Shown one piece after another: positions 1 to 6,565 of a stretch of DNA of 6,883 bases. The notes beneath the pieces are model-generated. The model did not search any database, was not told the DNA's origin, and saw nothing but the letters and a program-made list of their open reading frames with translations. Origin of the DNA: DATDRS01 sp035291605 (lineage in GTDB: Bacteria; Chloroflexota; Anaerolineae; Anaerolineales; UBA6663). Made by a program: the position numbers and the translations under genes. The stretch is taken from contig DATDRS010000435.1 in the NCBI GenBank assembly GCA_035291605.1, positions 1 to 6,883 on the forward strand, read 5' to 3'. Numbering within the stretch: the stretch's first letter is position 1; every line of letters begins with the position of its first letter.

Positions 1-1503
1 GGGGACGCCGAGATTAAGGCCAAGGCCGACTGGATCGTCTCCGAACTTGGACGCTGCCAGGCCGCCAACGGTGGCGAGTGGGTTGGTTCAGTCCCTGAGA
101 AGGCCCTGGGTTGGAAGTCGAGGGGATTGCCGCTCTCCGTCCCCTATACGCTTCATAAACCCCTGATGGGGCTGTACGAGATGGCCGCCTATACTGGCAA
201 CGACCAGGCGCTGGAGATTCTAATCCGGGCGGCGAAATGGTTCGATCGCTGGACTGGACAGTTCACGCCAGAACAAATGGACGACGTCCTCGATTGGGAA
301 CCGGGCGCCATGATGGAGTTGTGGGCCAACCTGTACAGTCTCACCGGGCGGCCAGAACACTTGGAGCTTATGCGGCGCTATGCGCGTCGCCGCCTCTTCG
401 ATCCGCTCCTGGACGGCCAGGATGTTCTGTCGAACCAACATGCCAATACCACGATTCCGGAGGTGCATGGCCCTGCCCGCGCCTGGGAGGTTACCGGGGA
501 AGCACGCTGGCGCCGGATCGTCGAAGCCTACTGGGCTTCGGCGGTGATCGATCGAGGCCACTTCTGCACGGGTGGCCAGACCTGCGGTGAGATGTGGATC
601 CCGCCCGGCAGACTCTCTGCCCGGCTCGGTCACAACAACCAGGAACACTGCACGGTCTACAATATGATGCGCCTCGCGGAATATTTGTTGCGCTGGACGG
701 GTGACTCGGCCTATGCGGACTACTGGGAGCGTAATCTTTACAACGGAATGCTGGCCCAGCAAAATCCGGATACCGGCATGGTGGCCTATTTTCTGCCCCT
801 GCGAGGCGGCTCGGTCAAGAAGTGGGGGACGCCGACGGAAGACTTCTGGTGTTGCCACGGAACACTCGTGCAAGCCCAGACCACCTACGTCTTCAACATC
901 TTTTTTGAAGACCACGAAGGTCTCATTGTTTGCCAGACCATTCCGAGTGAGCTGACATGGGAGTGGAGGGGAGTGGAAGTGAAAGTGTCACTGTCAATTG
1001 ACAAACAGATTGAAGCACGGGGTCTGCCCGAGGGCATTGCCTACCAGTTGCGTGTCGACTGCATGCAGCCGAGTGACTTCGCGCTGAAGTTCCGGATACC
1101 GTGGTGGGTAAGTGGCGAGCCGATCATCGAGGTGGAGGGCGAGCGGCAGGAGGTTGTGGAGGGGTCTTCGAGGTTCGTCTCGCTCCGCCGGACCTGGAGA
1201 CATGAGGCGGTGCGTTTCGTGCTGCCGAAGCGGCTCAAGGCTGAACCACTGCCAGGGGAGTCTAGCATGGTAGCCTTTATGGACGGACCGGTCGTGCTCG
1301 CCGGTCTGTGTGAGGAAGGACGAACTCTTTACGGGGATCCCTCCTGCCCGGAGGCGATGCTCATCGGGGATGCCGCCTACGATGTCTGGAGATGGCTACC
1401 CGGTTATACGACGAAAGACCAGCCCGCGAATTTTAGGCTGATTCCGCTGTACGAGGTTCGGGACGAGCGCTACACAGTGTACTTTCCAATCCGCAAAGCC
1501 TGA
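1..1503 (+). CDS. GH127 (DUF1680) beta-L-arabinofuranosidase-like glycosidase, 5'-truncated by window edge
   Basis: The reading frame is open from base 1 to the TGA at 1501-1503, giving 500 residues. There is no real start inside: a TTG at 127 lies within conserved sequence, so roughly the first 100-150 residues lie off the window. Family enzymes are retaining glycosidases with a cysteine nucleophile held by zinc, typified by Bifidobacterium HypBA1, which removes beta-L-arabinofuranose. Numbering from base 1, the sequence shows GGQTCGE with E197 at the acid/base position (HypBA1 Glu322). QEHC supplies E215 and C217, and FWCCHGT supplies C284 and C285; these match the HypBA1 zinc ligands Glu338, Cys340, Cys417 and Cys418, with Cys417 the nucleophile. 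The spacing E197-E215 (18) is close to HypBA1 (16). The alpha/alpha-barrel part runs to about residue 290, followed by a beta-rich C-terminal region ending in a typical ERYTVYFPI stretch. Related families such as GH146 share this fold and cysteine centre, so the substrate is less certain than the family. Whether it has a signal peptide cannot be seen. Confidence 0.9.
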   Translation, partial: GDAEIKAKADWIVSELGRCQAANGGEWVGSVPEKALGWKSRGLPLSVPYTLHKPLMGLYEMAAYTGNDQALEILIRAAKWFDRWTGQFTPEQMDDVLDWEPGAMMELWANLYSLTGRPEHLELMRRYARRRLFDPLLDGQDVLSNQHANTTIPEVHGPARAWEVTGEARWRRIVEAYWASAVIDRGHFCTGGQTCGEMWIPPGRLSARLGHNNQEHCTVYNMMRLAEYLLRWTGDSAYADYWERNLYNGMLAQQNPDTGMVAYFLPLRGGSVKKWGTPTEDFWCCHGTLVQAQTTYVFNIFFEDHEGLIVCQTIPSELTWEWRGVEVKVSLSIDKQIEARGLPEGIAYQLRVDCMQPSDFALKFRIPWWVSGEPIIEVEGERQEVVEGSSRFVSLRRTWRHEAVRFVLPKRLKAEPLPGESSMVAFMDGPVVLAGLCEEGRTLYGDPSCPEAMLIGDAAYDVWRWLPGYTTKDQPANFRLIPLYEVRDERYTVYFPIRKA

Positions 1504-1682
1504 CGGCACGATTGGAAAAGTGGGTCTGTATCCCTTCGGGCCGATGCTTGCTATGGTGGTCAGGCGTCGTCGCTCGTGACGGCGATCGGTGCCGCGATGA
1601 GATGAGGTGCCATGAGCGCCGATTGAGGCTGAAGGAACTGATTGCCTGTACCGCCAGTACTCATCTCCAAGCGGGGCTGGCC
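1504..1682. other. Gene-free stretch after the GH127 gene, probable coding debris
   Basis: No intact gene, terminator or promoter is evident here. In frame 1, directly after the GH127 stop, a 33-codon run (1504-1602, ending at TGA 1603-1605) includes YGGQASSLVTAIGAAMR at about 1552-1602. It reads like protein rather than random sequence, but I cannot assign it to a family. It may be part of the same decayed material as the two fragments downstream. An in-frame TTG at 1512 opens a long frame-3 reading frame through this region, but that frame has no ribosome binding site and its composition changes along its length, so I do not call it a gene. Confidence 0.35.
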
Positions 1683-1859
1683 GCCGAAACCGAGCCCGCC
1701 GACACAGATATATATCTGGCTGAAACGTCCGATTCGCTGACGGCGATCTGTGATGATCGCCCCAAGCCCGTGCTGATCGAGGAGAGCATGCGCACGTTGC
1801 AGTTGGCCCTCGCGGCTAGCCAGGCGGCCGAGCAGAACGCCCCAGTGGACCTGCCTGCG
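1683..1859 (+). pseudogene. Remnant of a Gfo/Idh/MocA-type oxidoreductase C-terminus
   Basis: Frame 3 encodes about 59 residues, from AETEPADTDIYLAET through AAEQNAPVDLPAP. The pattern is an acidic lead, then (F/S)LTAI, then DRPKPVLIEESMRTLQLALAA, then a short helix ending in PV(D)LP. This is the usual C-terminal end of Gfo/Idh/MocA NAD(P)-dependent sugar dehydrogenases, where the segment reads roughly DF..AI.EGRPP.V.GE.GLR.L.LALAAY.SAETG.PV.L. The Rossmann domain and the rest of the protein are absent, and no start codon with a ribosome binding site precedes the piece. It is therefore a fragment left by deletion, not a small gene. The assignment rests on recalled family pattern, not on an alignment. 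The reading frame stays open afterwards, but the protein-like signal moves to frame 1 at about 1873. Confidence 0.5.
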
Positions 1860-1872
1860 CCGGCTAGCAGCC

Positions 1873-2201
1873 CGCGGCCTGCCGGTGCAACTGCACCTGG
1901 GCATCGGCAACTGGATGGGCTGTTATCACTGGGTGCCAGCCTCGGATCTGTTCGATGGGCTTCCGACCGAGGGCCTGGCCGGCTCGTTGCGCGACACGCA
2001 GACCCGCCACGAAACGCCCCGCGCGTTGTAGTACAGCGACGTCGAGGCTGTGCCCTACTACACGGGCGAAATCATCTTCTGCCATACCGCGTTTTCGACC
2101 GGGCCGCCGAGCAGCCCCTGGCCTGCAACCTATTACACCTGGGCGCCGATCGCCGCCAGCCGCGGGCGGCCGCCAGGAAGGACGCAACCCTGCATGGCTA
2201 A
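1873..2201 (+). pseudogene. Remnant of a GH2-like glycosidase C-terminus with in-frame stop and frameshift
   Basis: Frame 1 from 1873 encodes RGLPVQLHLGIGNWMG, then CYHWVPASDLFDGLPTEGLAG, then SLRDTQTRHETPRAL. It then meets TAG at 2029-2031 and resumes with YSDVEAVPYYTGEIIFC to 2082. From 2085 the continuation is in frame 3 (YRVFDRAAEQPLACNLLHL), which stops at TAA 2199-2201, overlapping the melA start by 8 bases. The string W-M-G..H......LF-GLP followed by a G(E/R)I(I/V)FC.YR.F pattern and a PLA.NLL helix resembles the C-terminal domain of some GH2 glycosidases. At the stop, tryptophan (TGG) would fit the context. At the frame change, TGC-CA-TAC looks like TGC-CAG-TAC (C-Q-Y) with one base lost. 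Both readings are inferences. No catalytic domain is present, so this is a decayed tail. Confidence 0.55.
2175..2182 (+). promoter_or_regulatory. Ribosome binding site of melA (AGGAAGGA)
   Basis: AGGAAGGA matches the anti-Shine-Dalgarno complement well and ends 11 bases before the ATG at 2194. It decides the melA start: the frame is open further upstream to 2032, but that extension (including a GTG at 2050) is decayed glycosidase sequence, and no comparable site precedes it. Confidence 0.7.
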
Positions 2202-3492
2202 GATCACCTTTATCGGCGCGGGCAGCACGGTGTTCGCCCGCCGCCTCCTGACTGACATCTTGAGCTTCCCCGAATTAGCCGAATCAGAAGTTGCCCTGCA
2301 CGACATCGACGCCGAGCGCCTGCGCACCTCCGAGGTCGTCGCCGGCCGCGTGGCTGAGGCGCTGGGCGCGCATCCCACGATCACCGCCACCACCGAGCGC
2401 CGCGCCGCATTGAACGGCGCCGATTACGCCATTTGCATGATCCAGGTTGGCGGATATCGCCCGGCGACCGTGATCGACTTTGAAATTCCAAAACGCTACG
2501 GCCTGCGGCAGACGATTGCCGACACGCTCGGCATCGGCGGCATCCTGCGCGGCCTGCGCACCATCCCCGTGTTGCTGGAGATGTGCCGTGATATGGAGTC
2601 CGTCTGCCCAGACGTCACCTTCCTCCAGTACGTTAACCCCATGGCGATGAACTGCTGGGCAATCAGCCGCGCCACTCGCATCCGAACGGTGGGGTTGTGC
2701 CATAGCATCCCCAACACCGCCCAGGAGCTGGCCGCCGACATCGGCGCGCCGCTCGACGAGGTGAGCTACCTGGTGGCTGGCATCAATCACATGGCCTTCT
2801 TTTTGAAATACTTGTGGAATGGCCGCGATGCTTATCCCTTCATCCGGCAAGTCATCGCCGAGGGGCGTGTGCCGCCCACCAACCGGGTGCGCTACGCGAT
2901 GCTCGAGCGCCTGGGTTACTTCGTGACCGAATCCAGCGAGCACTTCAGCGAATACGTGCCGTGGTTCATCAAGGCCGCGCGGCCCGAGCTTATCGAACGC
3001 TTCAACATTCCGCTGGATGAATACCCACGCCGCTGCGAGCGCCAGATCGCCAAATGGGAGGCCCTGCGGACCCAATTAGAGTCCAGCGCCGAGCCCATCG
3101 AGGCGACGCGCAGCACTGAATATGCGGCGGGCATCATCCACAGCCTGGAGACCGGCCAGCCGCGCACCATCTACGGTAATGTCGCCAATGCAGGATTGAT
3201 TGATAATCTTCCGCCCGGCTGCTGCGTGGAGGTGCCCTGCCTGGTGGATCGAGCCGGGGTGCAGCCGACTCACATCGGCGCCCTGCCGCCGCACTTGGCC
3301 GCTCTGATCCAGACGAACATCAACGTGCAGGCCCTGACCGTGGAGGCTGCCCTAACCAGCAAGCGAGAGCATATTTACCACGCCGCGATGCTCGATCCAC
3401 ACACGGCGGCCGAGCTTGACCTGGACCAGATTTGGGCCCTCGTGGACGAGCTGCTGGCCGCGCACGGCGCGTGGGTGCCGACCTTTAGATGA
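2194..3492 (+). CDS. melA: GH4 alpha-galactosidase MelA, NAD+/Mn2+-dependent
   Basis: The product of 432 residues is close in length to Escherichia coli MelA (about 451) and resembles it along its whole length. GH4 enzymes cleave by transient oxidation at C3 of the sugar with bound NAD+ and a divalent metal, followed by elimination; MelA releases galactose from melibiose-type alpha-galactosides in the cytoplasm. Visible features are the dinucleotide-binding start ITFIGAGS (G8, G10), QTIADTLGIGGILRGLRTIP, NPMAMN from N148, CHSI at 169-172 and GINHMAF with H199. C169 and H199 are the expected metal ligands. The CHS form of the cysteine motif is the one associated with alpha-galactosidases, as opposed to CN(V/I)P in phospho-glucosidases. 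GYFVTESSEHF, IDNLPPGCCVEVPCLVD and AALIQTNINVQ are further MelA-like blocks. The ATG is chosen from the strong ribosome binding site at 2175 and because the Rossmann strand must begin near residue 3. There is no signal peptide. The kinase gene follows after 41 bases, so the two are probably co-transcribed. Confidence 0.96.
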   Translation: MAKITFIGAGSTVFARRLLTDILSFPELAESEVALHDIDAERLRTSEVVAGRVAEALGAHPTITATTERRAALNGADYAICMIQVGGYRPATVIDFEIPKRYGLRQTIADTLGIGGILRGLRTIPVLLEMCRDMESVCPDVTFLQYVNPMAMNCWAISRATRIRTVGLCHSIPNTAQELAADIGAPLDEVSYLVAGINHMAFFLKYLWNGRDAYPFIRQVIAEGRVPPTNRVRYAMLERLGYFVTESSEHFSEYVPWFIKAARPELIERFNIPLDEYPRRCERQIAKWEALRTQLESSAEPIEATRSTEYAAGIIHSLETGQPRTIYGNVANAGLIDNLPPGCCVEVPCLVDRAGVQPTHIGALPPHLAALIQTNINVQALTVEAALTSKREHIYHAAMLDPHTAAELDLDQIWALVDELLAAHGAWVPTFR

Positions 3493-3533
3493 ACCCGTGA
3501 CAGCGACGCTTGCTCAACCGGCGGTGGATCTCA

Positions 3534-4988
3534 ATGGAAGCAGAGCCTGTTAATGAAAGGCGACGGGCCGATATGATGGCGGGCCTGCCCGCCCCTTGGC
3601 CCGCCGATGACCTCCGCGAACTCATCCGCCGCCGACACCTGGAGCGGGCCGAAACCCTGGTGGTGGTCGACGACGACCCAACCGGCTGCCAGACTGTCGC
3701 GGATGTAACCTTACTGCTCGAATGGAGCACCGAGTCCCTCACCGCTGAGCTAAAGGCGGGTCCGACCGTGCTCTATGTGCTCACCAACACGCGCGCCGGG
3801 CCGGCCGAGGAGGCCTATCGCGTCAACCGCGAGTTGGCGGGCAACTTGCGCGCCGCTGCTGCCAAGGCTGGCCGCGACTTTTCGGTCATCAGCCGCAGCG
3901 ACTCGACTCTGCGCGGCCACTTTCCAGTCGAGACCGATGGGCTGGCCGCAGGGCTTGGCCCTTTCGCCGCGATTCTGCTGGCGCCCTACTTCGGCGAAGG
4001 CGGCCGCCTGACCATCAACGATGTGCATTATATCCAGCGCGGCGATGAGCTTGTTCCCGCAGCCACGACCGAATTCGCGCAGGATCCCGTGTTCGGTTAT
4101 TCGAGTTCCAACCTGCGCGACTGGGCGGCCGAGAAATCGGGCGGCCGTTGGCAAGCCGCGGACGTCCGTTCGCTCTCGCTGGACGACATCCGGCTCGGCG
4201 GGCCGGAACACGTCGCCCGTCACCTGGCGAGTTGTTCTAACGGCGTCCCAGTGGTCATCAACGCAGCCTGCGACCGCGACCTGGAGGTGGTCGCGTGGGC
4301 CATGTTACAGCCGGAGCTGAGGCACCCATCGCTGTTGCCGCGAACCGCTGCTTCCTTTGTAAAACTTCGCGCCGGCCTGCCCGATCGCCCGCTGCTCTCC
4401 CCGAATGAGCTCGGCCTGGATCCAAGTATCAGCAAGCACGGCGGCCTGGTCGTCGTCGGATCATATGTGCCTCAGACCACGGCACAGCTCGAGCGCCTGT
4501 TGGTCCGACCAGAAGTGCGCGGCATCGAGCTCGATGTGGGCCGCTTGCTCGATCGGCGACGCCCTGAAGAGTCAGCCGCGCCGCTGGCGGAGGCCGCGGC
4601 TGAGGCCATGTCCGCCGGCCAGGTTGCCGTCATCTTCACTTCCCGCCCATTCGCCGCATCAGCCGGCAGGGAGGCCGCGCTCGAGGCGGGGCGGCTGATC
4701 AGCCAGACGCTGTGCGGGGTGCTGCACGCGCTGACACTCCGGCCCGCCTATATTGTTGCCAAGGGAGGCATCACTTCCCACGACCTGGCGCAGAAAGGGC
4801 TGGGATGCAAACGCGCCACGGTTCTTGGCCAGATCACACCCGGAGTCCCTGTCTGGCGATTGGATCAGGCTGAACGCTTTGAAAATCTGCCGTACGTCGT
4901 CTTCCCCGGAAATGTCGGCTTGCCCGAGACGCTGAGCGAGTTGGTCGGGCGGCTGACCGGAGCGTTTCCGGATCAACGGCGGAATTAA
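3534..4988 (+). CDS. Four-carbon acid sugar kinase family protein (DUF1537)
   Basis: This 484-residue two-domain protein has the full family length. The family (YgbK/OtnK/DtnK) phosphorylates sugar acids such as D-threonate and 3-oxo-tetronate with ATP. In the N-terminal sugar-binding domain (about 1-240) the sequence shows VVVDDDPTGCQTVADV (DDDP from residue 46), ILTN-like YVLTNTRA, SRSDSTLRGHFPVE at 120-133 and APYFGEGGR at 150-158. In the C-terminal nucleotide-binding domain (about 260-470) are VVVGSYVPQTTAQLERLL, KGGITSHDLAQKGLG (G411-G412) and GQITPGVPVW from about 432. The ATG at 3534 has GGTGGA five bases upstream. A second ATG at 3573 has GAAAGG 12 bases upstream and starts nearer the conserved LPAPWP block, so it is a real alternative giving 471 residues. 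The upstream TTG at 3510 lacks a site. The usual neighbours of these kinases (class II aldolase, PdxA2-like dehydrogenase, isomerase) are not here; the gene lies between an alpha-galactosidase and a fucosidase. The substrate is unknown. Confidence 0.9.
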   Translation: MEAEPVNERRRADMMAGLPAPWPADDLRELIRRRHLERAETLVVVDDDPTGCQTVADVTLLLEWSTESLTAELKAGPTVLYVLTNTRAGPAEEAYRVNRELAGNLRAAAAKAGRDFSVISRSDSTLRGHFPVETDGLAAGLGPFAAILLAPYFGEGGRLTINDVHYIQRGDELVPAATTEFAQDPVFGYSSSNLRDWAAEKSGGRWQAADVRSLSLDDIRLGGPEHVARHLASCSNGVPVVINAACDRDLEVVAWAMLQPELRHPSLLPRTAASFVKLRAGLPDRPLLSPNELGLDPSISKHGGLVVVGSYVPQTTAQLERLLVRPEVRGIELDVGRLLDRRRPEESAAPLAEAAAEAMSAGQVAVIFTSRPFAASAGREAALEAGRLISQTLCGVLHALTLRPAYIVAKGGITSHDLAQKGLGCKRATVLGQITPGVPVWRLDQAERFENLPYVVFPGNVGLPETLSELVGRLTGAFPDQRRN

Positions 4989-5025
4989 GCCATTGCAAAA
5001 ATCAGAAGGGCTGGCTATACCGACC

Positions 5026-6507
5026 ATGAGAAACGATCGCGCCGCTCTCGATCATTCTGCTTACTGGCCTTACCAGCCGACGTGGGACTCGCTAAAGGCC
5101 CACCACACCCCGCGCTGGTTCCAGGAAGCTAAGTTTGGCATCTACACCCATTGGGGCGTGTACTGCGTCCCGGCGTACCGCGACCCGGCGTACGGCCAGG
5201 ATGTCACCTGGTATCCGTCCAACATGTACCGCGAGGGCACACCCCAATACGCCTATCACGTTAAGACCTACGGCGACCCGTCGCAGTTTGGCTACAAAGA
5301 CTTCATCCCCATGTTCACAGCCGAGAAATTTGACCCGGACGAGTGGGCCGAGTTGTTCAAGCAGTCAGGCGCGCGCTATGCCGGCCCGGTCGGCGAGCAC
5401 CACGATGGCTTCTGCATGTGGGATACCCGCTACTCCGAATGGAGTGCGGCCCGGATGGGCCCCAAGCGCGATGTGGTCGGTGAGCTTGAAAAGGCGATTC
5501 GCCGGCAAGGGTTGAAGTTTCTCGTCGCCCTGCACCACGCTGAGAACTGGTGGTTCTATCCGCATTGGAAGAAGGAATATGACACTGCCGACCCGCACTA
5601 CGCCGGTCTGTATGGGGAACCGCACAACGAAGATGGCCAGAACATCGGCCCCGATTTCTTCGATCAGGCGCGGCCCAGCCGGAAATTCCTAGAGACCTGG
5701 CGCAACAAAGTCCTGGAGCTAATCGATAAGTACGGGCCGGATGTGCTCTGGTTTGACTTCGGGCTGCGCGGCATTCCTGACCGATATAAGCAGGAATTCC
5801 TGGCCTATTACTACAACCAGGCGCATGCCCAGCGGCGCGAAGTCGTGGTGACTTATAAGAAGTACGACCTGGCGCCTGCCGGAGGCGTGGTGGACCTGGA
5901 GGCGGGGCGGATGCACACCCTGACTTATCACGATTGGATCACGGACACGACCATTGATGACGGCCGGGGATGGGGATACCTGAGGGACGCGCCCTACAAG
6001 TCCACGACTGCCTTGGTGCATTACCTGATTGACAACGTGAGCAAGAACGGCTACCTGCTGCTCAACGTGGGGCCGCGGCCCGATGGCACCATCCCTGAGC
6101 AGGGTTGCGAGCTGTTGCGCGGCATAGGCCGTTGGCTGGCCGTCAACGGCGAATCCGTGTATGGCACGACCAATTGGATGACCTACGGCGAAGGTCCTAC
6201 TCAGATGGAAAGGGGCGGGTCAGGCAACGAAGACGAGATTGCTGGATTCACGGCTCAGGACATCCGCTTCACCACGAAGGGCAATGCCCTGTATGCCACG
6301 TGTCTGGGCTGGCCGGGGGCGCAAATCACGATTGCGACGCTCAAAGACTTGTACCCGGCCGAGATCGACTCGGTCACCCTGCTGGGCTCCAGCCAACCAC
6401 TGAAGTGGAGGCTCGACGAGGCCGGTCTGACCATTGAGACTCCCGCTGAACAGCCGTGTGAGCACGCCTACGTGTTCAAAATCGTCCGCGGCCGGCCCTA
6501 CCCGTAG
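5026..6507 (+). CDS. GH29 alpha-L-fucosidase, probably cytoplasmic
   Basis: The 493-residue product has the typical length of a bacterial GH29 enzyme, a retaining exo-glycosidase that removes alpha-L-fucose. It begins soon after the start with the (beta/alpha)8 barrel: FGIYTHWGVYCVPAY at 37-51, then EHHDGFCMWDT around H125-H126, GPKRDVVGELEKAIR, and HHAENWWFYPHW from H170. YGPDVLWFDFG carries D244 as the expected nucleophile. The acid/base is poorly conserved in this family; E292 in GVVDLEAGRM is only a candidate. SKNGYLLLNVGPRPDGTIP (N347) closes the barrel, and a beta-sandwich domain occupies about 375-493. No signal peptide is seen: residues 1-35 are polar and aromatic without a hydrophobic core. 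The ATG at 5026 is preceded by AGAAGGG at 5004-5010, 15 bases away, which is long. A TTG at 4993 would add 11 residues but has no site of its own. The gene follows the kinase gene by 37 bases and is probably in the same transcript. The specific linkage (alpha-1,2, 1,3 or 1,6) cannot be told. Confidence 0.95.
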   Translation: MRNDRAALDHSAYWPYQPTWDSLKAHHTPRWFQEAKFGIYTHWGVYCVPAYRDPAYGQDVTWYPSNMYREGTPQYAYHVKTYGDPSQFGYKDFIPMFTAEKFDPDEWAELFKQSGARYAGPVGEHHDGFCMWDTRYSEWSAARMGPKRDVVGELEKAIRRQGLKFLVALHHAENWWFYPHWKKEYDTADPHYAGLYGEPHNEDGQNIGPDFFDQARPSRKFLETWRNKVLELIDKYGPDVLWFDFGLRGIPDRYKQEFLAYYYNQAHAQRREVVVTYKKYDLAPAGGVVDLEAGRMHTLTYHDWITDTTIDDGRGWGYLRDAPYKSTTALVHYLIDNVSKNGYLLLNVGPRPDGTIPEQGCELLRGIGRWLAVNGESVYGTTNWMTYGEGPTQMERGGSGNEDEIAGFTAQDIRFTTKGNALYATCLGWPGAQITIATLKDLYPAEIDSVTLLGSSQPLKWRLDEAGLTIETPAEQPCEHAYVFKIVRGRPYP

Positions 6508-6526
6508 AGCGCCAACGTTCATCGTC

Positions 6527-6552
6527 GCGGCTAAGCGGCGAAAGCGAGCCGC
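6527..6552. terminator. Weak hairpin between convergent genes
   Basis: GCGGCT (6527-6532) pairs with AGCCGC (6547-6552) around a 14-base loop. It lies in the 58-base gap between the converging fucosidase gene and the GH2-type gene, where a terminator would be expected. The stem is only six pairs, the loop is large and there is no T-tract on either side, so this is a weak candidate at best. Confidence 0.2.
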
Positions 6553-6565
6553 CAGCCCGAAGGAT

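Noticed and set aside
1705..1718. Perfect 14-base palindrome CAGATATATATCTG, possible operator
   Set aside because: It falls inside the oxidoreductase-like remnant, encodes the aligned residues D-I-Y-L, and is over 450 bases from the next intact start. A single short AT palindrome without a promoter nearby is not enough to call an operator.
2050..2193. N-terminal extension of melA from the GTG at 2050
   Set aside because: The extension encodes glycosidase debris, and GH4 proteins begin with the Rossmann strand a few residues after the start. The good ribosome binding site at 2175-2182 serves the ATG at 2194.
1512..2201. A 229-codon reading frame (TTG start, frame 3) between the GH127 gene and melA
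   Set aside because: It has no ribosome binding site, and only two short parts look like protein (about 1683-1859 and 2085-2145). The middle is an Arg/Pro/Gly-rich shadow of the frame 1 sequence. It is better explained as decayed fragments.
2284..3075. A 263-codon reading frame on the minus strand
   Set aside because: It lies wholly within melA in a GC-rich sequence and has no recognisable domain; it is a shadow of the coding strand.
3750..4223. A 157-codon minus-strand reading frame inside the kinase gene
   Set aside because: The plus strand here carries the conserved SRSDSTLRGH and APYFGEGGR blocks of the kinase; the opposite frame is a shadow with no family pattern.
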